The notes beneath the pieces were generated by a model that was given only the letters and a program-made list of their open reading frames with translations, was not told the DNA's origin and searched no databases. Positions 1-9,838 of a stretch of 22,358 nt of DNA are shown piece by piece; positions within the stretch are counted from its first letter, which is position 1, and the number at the start of each line of letters is the position of its first letter. Made by a program: the position numbers and the translations under genes. The DNA is taken from assembly GCA_037447605.1 (NCBI GenBank), contig CM074814.1, positions 221,951 to 244,308 on the forward strand. Reading direction: 5' to 3'. This DNA comes from Zygnema circumcarinatum (lineage: Eukaryota > Streptophyta > Zygnematophyceae > Zygnematales > Zygnemataceae).

Positions 1-50
<50 letters not shown>
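1..50. repeat. (TC)n microsatellite
   Basis: Uninterrupted TC dinucleotide run at the left edge, breaking into CCT/CTC around 48-60. It lies in the intron that follows exon 8 of the asparagine synthetase gene (minus strand), so the pre-mRNA there reads GA. Its full length is unknown because the window starts inside it. Confidence 0.95.
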
Positions 51-51
<1 letters not shown>

Positions 52-104
52 CTCCCTCTCTGCCAGACACAATTGCACGCAAGTGAATGGCAGCCTGCCC
101 ATAC

Positions 105-3100
105 CTGCACAGTGAAGTGCAGTTCGTGATGAAGAGTTCCGAGGTAGTCCGCCACTTCCCTCGCCGCCTTCAAATCTGGCGATCCCTGCGATTGCTCCAA
201 GTTCCACAACTCTCACAAACTCGGTCAGATCACAACATGCGACACGTCAACTGAGTCAAATCAGTGTCGGAATTCGAAACAAAACCTAAATCCTAAACGC
301 TAGAAGCTCCAAACCTGAAACCGGAACTCTAAGATTCCCCAAACCTTGACCCTAAACCCTAAAGGCTAGACCCTTAAAACCATAAACGCTGGACACTAGT
401 CACTAAACCCTAGAACCTCCCAACCTGAACCCTCAACCGTTGAAGCTCTCAGCCTGAACCCTAAACTCTGCAGCCCCCAACCCCCCAACCCTAAACTCTA
501 AAAGCTTTTAGCCTGAACCCTAAACCAAGCCTCCAGGGTTTAGGGTTGGGAGCTGCAGAGCTTAGGTTTCATGCTGAGAGCTTCTTGGGTTAGGGTTGGG
601 AGTTGGGGGCTGCAGAGTTTAGGGTTCAGTCTGAGAGCTTCCAGGTTACCCTGCAGCCCTAACCCTAAACCCTAAACCCTTAACCCTAGGCTGTCCCTCC
701 CGCACCTTGAGGCCCACGCAGTAGGAGTGCAGCTGCGGGCCCCACTGCTTCCCCGCCTTGGTCTCCGCCAGGTGGCGGCACGCCACGGCCGCCACGAGGG
801 AGGAGTCGAGCCCGCCCGAAAGCAGCACGCCGAAGGGCACGTCCGTCATCAGCCGCTTCACCACCGCCTGCAGGGCAGGAAGAGCATGCAGGGGGTAGGG
901 GGTAGGGGTTAGGGTTTAGGATTTAGGGATTAGGAGTTAGGAGTTAGGGTTTAGGATTTAGGGTTTAGGAGTTAGGGGTCAGGGTTTAGGAGTTAGGGGT
1001 TTGGGTTTAGGATTTAAGGGTTAGGGTTTAGGGGTTAGGGTTAGGGTTGAAATATTTAGAGTTGGGGTTTAGGGGTTAGGGTTGAGGGTTAGAGTTAGGA
1101 TTTAGGGTTTAGGGTTAGGGGTAAAGGTTAGGGTCAGGGTTTAGGGTAGGATTTAGGGTTTAGGGGTTAGCGGTTAGATTTTAAGGTTTAGGGGTTAGGA
1201 TTAAGGGTTAGGGTTTAAGGTTTAGGGTTCGGGGTTTAGGGTTTAGGGTTAGGGTTTGGGTTAGGGTCAGGGTTTAGTGTTTAGGGTTTAGGGTTTAGGG
1301 TTTGAGGTTTAGGGGTTAGGGTCTAGGGTTTCGGGTTCAGGGTTAATGGTTTAAGGTTTAGGGTTTAAGGCTTAAGGTTAGGCTTAAGGGGTTGGGTTTT
1401 ACGGCTTAGGGACGAAGCTTGAGAGTCCAGAGTTAGGGTCAAGGGTTTAGGATTGAAGGTTAAGGGTTGAAGGCCTGGGGATTACAGGTTCGGATTTCAG
1501 GGTTAAGAGTTTAGGTTTCAGGGTTCAAAATCAGGGTTGGGGGTTGAGGGTCTAGGGTTTAGTAGAGGGGTAAAGATTGGGAGCTTGGGGTTAAGGTTAC
1601 GATTTAGGATTAAGGGTCAAGGTTTTAGGGTTCAAGTTTTGGAGAGGGTTGAGAATTTTGAACTCATGTTTAGGATGGTAAGGTTGAAAGGTTGAGGTTT
1701 CTAAAAATTTAAAGAGCAAATCCTCATCAGTCACCGCCTGCCGCCTCAACGTTAAGGTTTAGGTTTAAGCCTTAAAGTTCATACACAAGGATTTTAGGAT
1801 ATGGAGGGTTTCAAGGGGTTTTCGCACTCGTATTTGAAGCGAATTGAAACATGGAACCCTGACAGGAAGCATCGGTCAGAAACAAACCTTTTCAAATGCT
1901 GCCCGAAGTGCAAGTGGATCATAGGGCTCTGAAGGAATATGTTCATCGAACCATGGAGGGTTGTACCAGCGTCGCATGCCTCCTGCTCTCCCCTTACCAC
2001 ATGGAACAACAAAAACTCAAAAAAATATCAAGGAAAGCAACATGAGCAGTTGGAAGTTACAAGGTTATGAATTTGGGAGTTTTCCGCGATTAACTTTAAA
2101 TGGTCAAACACATACATATCTCTCCGTTACATCTGCTTGCTAAGACAATTTCGCCCGCGACATTCTTAAAGTCTGAGATTTTCCGATGAGCTCTCAATCA
2201 TAAGGTGCATAAACCTGCTCGAAAATGTAGGCTTTCAGAAAAGTGCATGATTTCGTTCGAGTTCTTAGAAGTTCTGATGAGTTTGAGATTTGAAGCAGGA
2301 AGTGACCTTGCTTGCTGGAGTAGATGTGGCCGGGCAAAAACACTTCGAACTGCTCGCAGTCATCATGCAAAGCCTTCATTTCTGACGCAAACCACACTGA
2401 ACCTGCAGAGCATGGTGGAAGGTTGCAGAGTGTGAGAGGGAGAGAGATAGTTCTCAAGGTTCGAAGTGGTTGGGGAGCGAGAGGGCGGGACGAAAAAACG
2501 AGAGAGAGGATGCTGGGAGAGAGTGAGAATTGGGAGAGCAAGGGATAGAGAAAAAGGAACCAGTGGACTGCCAGAATAGAGAGTGTGAGAGAGAGAGAGT
2601 GTGTGTGTGTGTGTGTGTGCACGCATTGGTTGGATTCGAAGCTGCCAGAGAGAGAGCGTGTAAGAGAAAGAGAACTGCCAGGAGAGAGAGCGAGAGTTGT
2701 TGAGCTTTACAGCAGCTAGAGCGAAGGAGAGAGAGAAGCCAAAGACCTGCCAGCAGCTAAAACGAGAGAGGGAGAGAGCGGAAAGCTTTGAGGAACCTTA
2801 AGAGTTTCAAATGTTACAGGGAATTAGGGTTCAAGAATTTCAAGTACCATCTCGTCCCCAGCCGATGTACATCGGAGTGATGCCCATGGGATCTCGGGCA
2901 GCGATGAAAGAATTATCCCTTGTGTCTAATAGGACAAAGGAAAACATTCCATCCAACTTCTGGACCACCTCCTCTCCAATTTCTTCATACTAACCCCACC
3001 AAAAAAAGGCCCAAAAAAACAGTGAGCATTAATGTGAAGTCGGCATTGCCTTCTGGAAAAGGGGAACACCAAAGCTCTATCCATTCGCCCCCCCTTCCTC

Positions 3101-4401
3101 TCTCTCTCTCCCTCTCTCTCTCTCCTTCTTTCTCCCTCTCTTCCTCCCTTTCCCTCCCTTTTCTGTCTCCCCAACTCTCCTGCTTTCTCCCCCCTGCTTT
3201 TTCTCTCTCCCCGTCTTCCTTGCCCTTACCCTCTCCCCTCCCTCTCTACGCATATGTGTGCATGTGTGTGCTTATATGAATGATTACACAATTCAAATCA
3301 TTCCATTTCATCATCCCATCCGTCTTCCATTGAATGGAATCAAATGCTCAGACATTCACTAGTCAAAAATATACATACCAGATGTGCAATCACTTCACAA
3401 TCACTCTGAGTGTGGTATACATGCTCTCTCTGGGTGGAGGCCTTCAGCTCCTCGTGGTTATAAATCTCGCCATTTACCTGCAGGCGTTTTGCAAAGTAAA
3501 ACATATCAATAAATCCATAAACTCACTCAGAAAAGAGAAAAATATAACGAAACCCTCTATTCCTTCAGAAATCATGACAGAGCGCGTCATAACAAAAATC
3601 TTTTCACTTTCTAAGAAGATAAAAGACTTACCGCCACCACAATTTCTCTTGATTCGTTAAAGAGCGGCTGGTCCCCCGAGGCCGGGTCGATAATTGCCAG
3701 CCTTTCGTGAGCCAAAAAATTGTTTTTAAAAGTGTAAATCCCGCTCCAGTCAGGGCCTCTGTGCCTGAGCCTGCCAGCAGAAGTGGGGGGGGCGGTGGGG
3801 GAGAGGGAGACAGACTCGGTGACAGGTTCAGTAACAGTTCAAAAGAGTTGAGGAGTCTGGTTGGGAGGACGTAGACTGGCATAGAAATAAAAATATCAAT
3901 TGTTCCACAAGATCTGATACGATAGTATACTCTAGTTTACGGCCGTTCATTTTTTTTTTTTTTTTCGTTTCAATTTACCAGGAAGAAGATGCATGGGAAG
4001 GGGAAGAGGACTAAGCAAGAGAGGAGGAGGAGAAGAGGGAGAGGAAAGGGGCCGAGGAGGGGAAAGTTTAAGAGAGGAAGTGAATGGATGCGGAGGGGTA
4101 GGCGGAAAGGGAGTGAGTGGTGAAGGAAGAGAAAGAGAGAGGTGAGAGATGTGACAAGGAGACGAAGCGAGAGAGAGAGGAACATAGAAAAGAGAGGGAG
4201 AGGGATAAGGGAAGAGGCGAGCGGGAAGCAGCAGATGAGTGCAGAGAGGAAGAGAGAGAGAGAGGGCCAAGGGGAAGAAGCAGTCGGAGAGAGAGACAGC
4301 ATAATGGCAGAGCCTCCTCACCTCCCGGAGAGGCTCACCACCCGGCGGCGCATAGCAGCAGAGTCATCACTGGCCCGCAGGACGGCCAAAATCCCGCACA
4401 T
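105..4401 (-). CDS. ASN: Asparagine synthetase (glutamine-hydrolysing), 5' eight exons, partial
   Basis: Transfers glutamine amide nitrogen to aspartate with ATP. Exons (minus): 4322-4401, 3632-3770, 3379-3477, 2848-2989, 2307-2402, 1888-1982, 706-867, 105-185. All have GT-AG introns and phases close exactly, giving 298 codons. The protein starts MCGILAVL, so Cys2 is the N-terminal nucleophile. Arg50, the Asn75-Gly76 pair and Asp99 match the Arg49, Asn74-Gly75 and Asp98 glutaminase residues of AsnB numbered without Met. The SGGLDSS pyrophosphate loop at residues 234-240 opens the synthetase domain. Family members are about 550-590 residues, so roughly the last 280 lie left of position 1. The donor after exon 5 (GTCACT) is weak. 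Exons 1 and 7 are visibly GC-richer than the others. The 5' flank holds a GGGA array (about 4413-4530) and a weak TATA-like CATAAAAG near 4801-4808. Confidence 0.95.
186..705. repeat. Telomere-like repeats filling asparagine synthetase intron 7
   Basis: Between exons 8 and 7 of the asparagine synthetase gene, about 270-690 is built from degenerate heptamers. CCCTAAA-type units run to about 530, TTTAGGG-type units from about 533 to 645, then CCCTAAA again at about 655-690. Interspersed words such as AAGCTCTCAGCCTGAACC and GCTGCAGAG recur in both orientations, so part of the tract is itself an inverted repeat. No coding exon is visible here. Confidence 0.85.
886..1700. repeat. Degenerate TTTAGGG array in asparagine synthetase intron 6
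   Basis: About 800 bp of GGGTTTAGG/GGGTTAGG words on the plus strand, tidiest at 895-1330 and decaying toward 1700. TTTAGGG is the Arabidopsis-type telomere repeat. Here it is interstitial, between exon 7 (706-867) and exon 6 (1888-1982), and lies on the template-complement strand of the gene. It contains no exon. Confidence 0.9.
2415..2790. repeat. Purine-rich tract with (GT)n in asparagine synthetase intron 4
   Basis: GAGA-biased low-complexity sequence with a short (GT)n microsatellite at about 2599-2619. It lies between exon 5 (2307-2402) and exon 4 (2848-2989), so the transcript is pyrimidine-rich here. Open frames through it are compositional, not genes. Confidence 0.8.
3088..3245. repeat. 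Pyrimidine-rich tract in asparagine synthetase intron 3
   Basis: CT-rich imperfect microsatellite (CTCTCTCC/TCCCTC words) between exons 4 and 3. Its strand bias is opposite to the neighbouring GA-rich introns of the same gene. Confidence 0.8.
3951..4310. repeat. Poly-T and GA-rich tract in asparagine synthetase intron 1
   Basis: A run of about 15 T (3951-3965) is followed by about 330 bp of GA-rich low-complexity DNA reaching exon 1 (4322-4401). In the minus-strand transcript this is a long CU-rich intron. The long open frames on both strands here have highly repetitive translations (Arg/Glu or Ser/Leu/Pro) and are not credible genes. Confidence 0.75.
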
Positions 4402-4412
4402 GGCGCCTTGCA

Positions 4413-4530
4413 GCAGGAGGGAGGGAGGGAGGGAGGGAGGGAGGGAGGGAGGGTGGGAGGGAGGCAGGGAGGGAGGAGGGGTGGAAGGGGGGGGGGGGGA
4501 AGGGGAGGGAGGGAGGGAGGAAGGGAGAAA
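4413..4530. repeat. (GGGA)n array in the asparagine synthetase 5' leader
   Basis: GGGA tetranucleotide repeats with embedded G runs, including about ten consecutive G at 4490-4499. The array sits only about 12 nt upstream of the minus-strand start codon (4399-4401). It would therefore be a CCCT-rich leader in mRNA, with guanine-quadruplex potential on the plus strand. Confidence 0.85.
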
Positions 4531-4884
4531 AAGAGCAAAATGAAACCCTAAAAAAAATTCTCCGCGGAGCTTCCTTTGCGCGTCCCGCACCCTTCCCCGC
4601 CCTGTGCCGCTGCGCCCTAAACCCTCCCCTCCCACCGGCGGATGGAAAAAGTCGAATCAGATTCGGAAAAGCGATTCTTGGAGCGCGGGGTTCAGCGCAG
4701 AATCTGCGGAGGATGCAGATATGATCGTACAGTGTCACCGCGTGAATTGAACAGAATTAAGATGCCCACCTTTTTTTGCCGGTCAGATTTCATCTAGGGC
4801 TTTTATGGCATTTGGGGTTTTTTCTTTTTTTTAAGGCGTGTATCTAGACAGAAAAGGTGTGTAAATATTAATTCAATTTCAGGT

Positions 4885-4892
4885 TTTATTAT
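4885..4892. repeat. Target-site duplication, left copy (TTTATTAT)
   Basis: Eight bases immediately outside the left TIR, identical to 5483-5490 outside the right TIR. The perfect match suggests a fairly recent insertion. Confidence 0.8.
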
Positions 4893-5482
4893 GGAGAACT
4901 ATATACCCCCCCCCTTCGGTTATCCCGCCCCTGTTTTTTTGAAATCCCACCCTCCCATTTTGGCTATTCCGCCCCCTCCAATTTTGGATATGTCGCCCCC
5001 TGTTTTGAATAATTCGAGAGGGAATCTTTTTCCGGCCCCTCCCGTCCTCTCCCCTCCCCTCCCCTCCCCTCCTCTTCCTGGTTTGCAATTTCCACACAAA
5101 TGACTGAGTATAAGTCTCGCGATGAGCTTGTACAAGTCATGACCAAGCACTACAAGCAGGAAGGATTTCACGCCAAGATCGGCAAGCATAGCGATAGCCG
5201 CTGACTCTACCTGGAATGCTTTAGCGGGGGGAACTACGAGGATAGAGGTCTCTCTCTCCTCTGCTCTCTCTCCTTTGCTCTCTCTCCTCTGCTCACTCTC
5301 TCTCTGCGAATGTCTTTACGGATGTTGCGCTGATGTGTGAGAAGGAGAAAAGAGGGGGGAATACCCAAAACAGGGGGCGAAATATCCAAAATGGGACGGG
5401 GGGGGATAGCCAAAATGGAAGGTGGAATTTCAAAAAAAAACAGGGGCGAGATAACAAAAGGGGGGGGGGTATATAGTTCTCC
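4893..5482. mobile_element. Non-autonomous MULE-like DNA transposon with long TIRs
   Basis: The ends are inverted repeats beginning GGAGAACTATATAC. The left TIR is about 4893-5007 and the right about 5366-5482, with a few mismatches and length changes in C/G runs. Identical 8-bp flanks TTTATTAT (4885-4892 and 5483-5490) are a target-site duplication. The interior holds a broken coding remnant resembling the N-terminal FAR1-like region of Mutator-like transposases, plus CCCCT and TCTC low-complexity tracts. An 8-bp duplication also fits hAT elements, but the long TIRs and the coding remnant favour MULE. No catalytic transposase region remains. Confidence 0.8.
5100..5247 (+). pseudogene. Broken MULE/FAR1-like transposase N-terminus
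   Basis: Reading from ATG at 5100, 34 codons (MTEYKSRDEL...HSDSR) meet TGA at 5202-5204. The same frame continues with LYLECFSGGNYEDRG before running into TCTC low complexity. The pattern of an N-terminal SRDEL helix, a GF strand, an SDSR stretch and an LYLxCxxGGxYxxR box is what I recall from N-termini of Mutator-like transposases. The TGA may be a CGA transition. No DDE or SWIM region follows, so this is a remnant captured in a non-autonomous element. Confidence 0.6.
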
Positions 5483-5490
5483 TTTATTAT
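5483..5490. repeat. Target-site duplication, right copy (TTTATTAT)
   Basis: Eight bases immediately outside the right TIR of the 4893-5482 element, identical to the left flank. Confidence 0.8.
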
Positions 5491-5979
5491 TTATAAATTT
5501 TGAATTGTTCAACCTCATTAAATGCAGTTGAGCATGATCGTTTGGTATTTGCTCTTTTCCGATTTGAACATGTGACCTGTCCTCGCAGGCGGGATTCGCC
5601 TTTTTTCGGTGGTGGAACCACTGTACGGATTTGGAAAACTGCTTCAATTTAACAGTACAGTACTCCTAGCATCGACCACCGCCGTCGATCTTTGTTCAAT
5701 TAGCACGCTCGTACGACCGTTGAAATTAAAAGATACGATTGTACTTACCATCGTACGGTCTGTGAATTTCAGTTGGTCAGAGAGGTTCCCGCAAGATCGT
5801 ATGGCAATATACATGCCTACCATTTTCCTTTGTATTTTTGTCCAGACATGTAAAAGTGCCTTATGAAACAGCCTGACTTTCAAATGAAAATCTTCCCCTC
5901 TGACTTCTAGAATTTTTTATTGGAATTCTTATCCGCGACACTGCGTTATCATATCAATCCCTAGTCCTAAGGAAAAAGA
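5491..5979. other. Intergenic stretch with no recognised feature
   Basis: Lies between the transposon and the start of the palindrome. Composition is ordinary, with no repeat structure. The 85-codon plus-strand open frame at 5609-5866 has no family resemblance I can see and is probably chance. Confidence 0.5.
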
Positions 5980-6217
5980 ATATGCTGAAAAAATCATTAT
6001 TACTACGCGATATGCATAGAATGGCGTCAACCCAACACTGCCAGACAGCCGTCCACAAAGATGTGACGATCTGAAGCACAACCACCTGACAAAGAAAGGG
6101 TGCCGGATTTGAAGATCATCACGCGTCCACTCTCAACCACTCATTTCAAGCGTTTGCCTTTCTGTAGCCTTCACGAGCTTCATCGGAGAGCCGAATCATA
6201 CTGCAGCGGTAGAGCCA

Positions 6218-9200
6218 TCAACTTGAAGGGACGACGGGGACCTTCACGAACCTTTTCCAGAACCAGTGGTTTTCCAGTTTTACGATTGTGGATTCAATCG
6301 GACAGTTTTTAGTCTGCCCACCAAACGGACCCGTTTAGTATAAAGATACCAAATTCTTTACTAAAGTTACAGATATGGTTTTTGCAGTTACTTATATGGG
6401 TTTTAAGCTCAAAAGATCGGGTGTATGGGAAATGCTTGAAAAAATAAATGCAGCTTTTCATTAACTGGTTGATTAATAACTTTTTGTAATGAAAAAACGA
6501 GTGCGTATAGTCATAGCGTTGTTAAGGAAGAGAGCGAAGATTTTGCGAATGTCAATAAGCATAGAAGGATGATGGTTGACCATTGGTAACAGCATAGAGT
6601 ACAAAACTATGACCTAAAGGTAGGGTGCTTATTACCTCGGGGATGAGGAAGGCGGCGAAAAATGTCATGATGACGACAAACCCGGCGAAGAAGAGGAAAG
6701 TGTCCCATTGGAAGGAGCACAGCATTGACAGGAAGAACTGGCCAATAATAAATGTGAACAAGAAGTTTGTTGCCACATTGATAGATTGCCCGATTGAGCG
6801 AACTTCCAAAGGACAGATCTCAGCTGGAATGAGCCATGCTAGGGGTCCTGCACAAAGGACAAGCGGCGCTAAGGAAATAACATACTCCGCTTCAGCGACA
6901 CCAATGTGGACTGCGGAATGCACAATGTCCCTCTTCAATTGCAGTTTGGAGCGGGGCAAAGACCCAAAAGGCACAGGAATCAAAACAGCATTAAGGATGG
7001 AAAAAAAAAAAAAAAAAAAAAAGGAAATAGGGAGAATGATGGTTTGTGGCTCACCCCACGACCAAGCAAAGCAGCTGATAAACACGCAGACCAATACAAT
7101 GACAGCAATCGCATAGTTGTCTGCCAGTGTTGCCGTCTTGAATTTGAGGCCGAGAATGATCGCAATAGCGACATCGGCACAAAACATCTGCACGCCCGCC
7201 TCTATCAATAGCGGCTTCCTTCCGACTCGGTCGACTAAGAAGACCGCGACAAGGGTGGAAACGACATTGACAGCACCGATGATTATGGTGGACAGAAGGG
7301 CGCTGCTTTGACCAGAGCCCAAACTGTTGAATAGCTGCGGAGCGTAAAATATAATGATGTTTATTCCAGTGAATTGCTGGAAGTGAGGCATCAGGGTGCA
7401 GATCAAAAGCTGAGGGCGATACTTTCGACTGCAAGACAACAACAGAGCTTCCAGGTTTCAGAATTATGTGCTCGTTTTTCTCTCAAGATCACAGAGGACA
7501 CTATAGGCTCTCTACATGGCAAAATGAGATGAAAAGCGATGGGTTGTAGTACAAGGACAGGAACATGCTCAAAAGAAAGAGAAGCACATCAAAATGGACA
7601 CCTTTCTGACCCCGCTGGATGACTTACGTGAAGATGGCTGTCCACCTTTCTTCAGCACTTTGAACACTCTGCACTGCATAGTTGATGTCATCATATTCTG
7701 CATCCACATCCTGCACACGAAGATATAGAGCAACGACAAGAAGATTACGTACCGAGAAGACACAAAACTGTACAAACAGTCATGCTAGAAATTGTGTCCA
7801 ACAATCGTCAGTAAAACAGACAGGAACAAGCAGTATCACTTTTGTAGGCCCGGTTCCAGACCTCCAGAGTCATGCAGTGTGAGTTTAGAATTTGAGAACT
7901 TCATGGCAACGACTGTAGAGTCGATTTAGTAACTATACCTCCACACCCCGAACACGCTGAAGTACTCGGCGACCCTCCTCGAATTTCCCTCTCTCTATCA
8001 GACTGTTAGGGGTGTCTGGCAGAAAGAGTCCGCCAAATAGAAGAATCGCGCTAGGTACGACTGCAGGATACGAGTCACACGTTAAAGTCAGAACGTCGAA
8101 GGCACCAAAAAGTTAAATTCGCATTCGGGAACCTTTGATGGTTTAGAATACTTCTCCACCTCCAAAAAGGATAATACTAATTTAAGGACGAACAATTCAA
8201 TGCATGTACAAGTTCAACTTTTCTCAATCTATCGTCCTGTCCGGTTACGTTTTCTCACTTGCTGCTCCAAGAGACAAGCGCCAGCCCCAGTTGTCGATAT
8301 GTTGAGTCCCGTAGTTGATTAACTGAGCAGCGAAGATACCAATCGTAACTGCTACCTGTAGAACCACACAAGCCCGAAACCTAATCACATGTACTCCCAT
8401 CTATGTGGACAACATATCATTAAAAAATGCCCCGATCTCCACGACGAAAGTATGTAGAGATAACGAGCCAGGTTTCTGTCTATTAGTTTTGCAATATTAT
8501 GTCGCGACCGCTATCACAGACCACGGATTGAAATGGATTTGGAATGGTAATGAGATGCAGACTGATGAAAACCTGGAAAAAAAAGAAAGGGCCCCGCGGA
8601 GATGGGCGGGTGCCATCTCTGAGTTATACAACGTAACGCACTGGTTCGCAAATCCAACGCCAAAACCAAGAAAAACTCGACCAACAACCAACATCGCCAG
8701 GTTAACTGCATCATTAAACAAACTCCACGTAAGAAATTTGACATTCTAACAAAAAAAAAGGTCACTGAGTGACACTGCCATACAGCTGTTCTGCACAACG
8801 ATCTAAGTGACAAGGTCTTGGACGAAGCTGCATAGGTTGCAAAGAACTTGCCAAGTTCTCTATTCTGGACAGCTAACAGTTTTACAAGTACAAAAAAGAG
8901 AACAATCGTAGCTTTCTTGGCAGATAAAGGAGAGAACGAGAACCTGCAGAGGTGACTAGAACGACCCCAGTGCAATAAGAAATAGCCGCAATGAGCGTCG
9001 AGGCTTGGCGACCCCAATATCGAGTGGTATAAGCTGCAGGAACGCTGTAAAAGAAAAGAAGACACTCAAAATGTCAGTTCCAAGACAAAGCGTGAGAAAT
9101 CTTTTGGTGCGGATGCGTAACGAACGACGAGCGTCCGAGCAAGTACTGTCAAACAAAGCAGGATTACGCCAAATGTATCCAGAAGGTATCCTTCTTCAAG

Positions 9201-9838
9201 AGGCACTTCTCTTGATCAATTCCAATTCTCTATCTCATGCAAGAAAATCTGTGGATAAGCATCAATCAAAGAAAAAGAAACTTTTGATTGCATAAGTAAA
9301 TTTTAGATCTCGTGCCAGGATAAAAAAATCAGCAATTTGCCGGTCTCACCTTCCCACCAAGCCAGCAATGAAGAGAGATGATGTAAACAGCTGCAGCAAC
9401 TGGTTGTTGTACTTGCAATAAGCGCTGTTGTTGCCAATACCTTCTTCTTGAGCCGTTAAGACTGCTGGAAAGAACTTTGACAGAAAGGAACGCATTGCAG
9501 TTACCCCTCCGGTGACTCCATTGTCATATCTACACATCGTATAAAGCAGTCGACGTAGCTGCTCAATTAGTTTTAGCTGTATGTAATCGAGAAATTCAAG
9601 AAATTTTGAATTCATGCAATCTTACAAAAAAGTGGAGCTCACTTTCTCTCTCTTTCTCTCTTCCCCTCGCACTTTTTCGAGCTCATGTTTGAAAGCGAAT
9701 TCAAACCATAACTTACCCAAACAGCAAGCCTCCGCTAGCAGCGATGATACTTGTGAACAAAACGAAAATGGTCAGCCCACCATTATACCGCGCCAAGGAC
9801 TGTCCTGGCGGGCCAACGGGTACAACTCCTCCTGCCAT
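6218..9838 (-). pseudogene. Hexose/proton symporter (STP/HUP type), left copy, frameshifted
   Basis: Exons (minus): 9717-9838, 9350-9529, 8944-9044, 8573-8705, 8259-8355, 7939-8060, 7628-7710, 7055-7428, 6636-6847, 6218-6313. Nine of the ten splice layouts mirror the intact copy. Exon 4 is 133 nt rather than 134: its end reads CCCTTTC plus a T run where the partner has CTCTTAATATA. With the normal donor the frame is lost before exon 5. A weak in-frame donor (GTCTGC, four codons further) could rescue it. Exon 10 lacks 20 nt present in the partner, so TGA is reached 14 codons earlier after VVPSS. Substitutions include V15L, K114Q in the loop motif, L295H beside QQFTGIN, and A304I. The MFS motifs are otherwise kept. 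Either a decaying duplicate or a gene with shifted splicing. Confidence 0.75.
7001..7022. repeat. Poly-A run in intron 8 of the left transporter copy
   Basis: About 22 A on the plus strand (poly-T in the transcript), within the intron between exons 8 and 9. The right copy has a much shorter T run at the equivalent place. Confidence 0.85.

Noticed and set aside
186-1700. A true chromosome end (telomere)
   Set aside because: The heptamers are degenerate, switch orientation, and are interrupted by well-conserved asparagine synthetase exons on both sides, so they are interstitial.
4117-4635. Overlapping long open frames on both strands
   Set aside because: They translate GA- and GGGA-repeats. 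Only 4322-4401 on the minus strand encodes a recognisable product (asparagine synthetase exon 1).
6625-7116. 163-codon plus-strand open frame
   Set aside because: It is the antisense shadow of transporter exons 8 and 9, which carry the conserved sugar-porter motifs on the minus strand.
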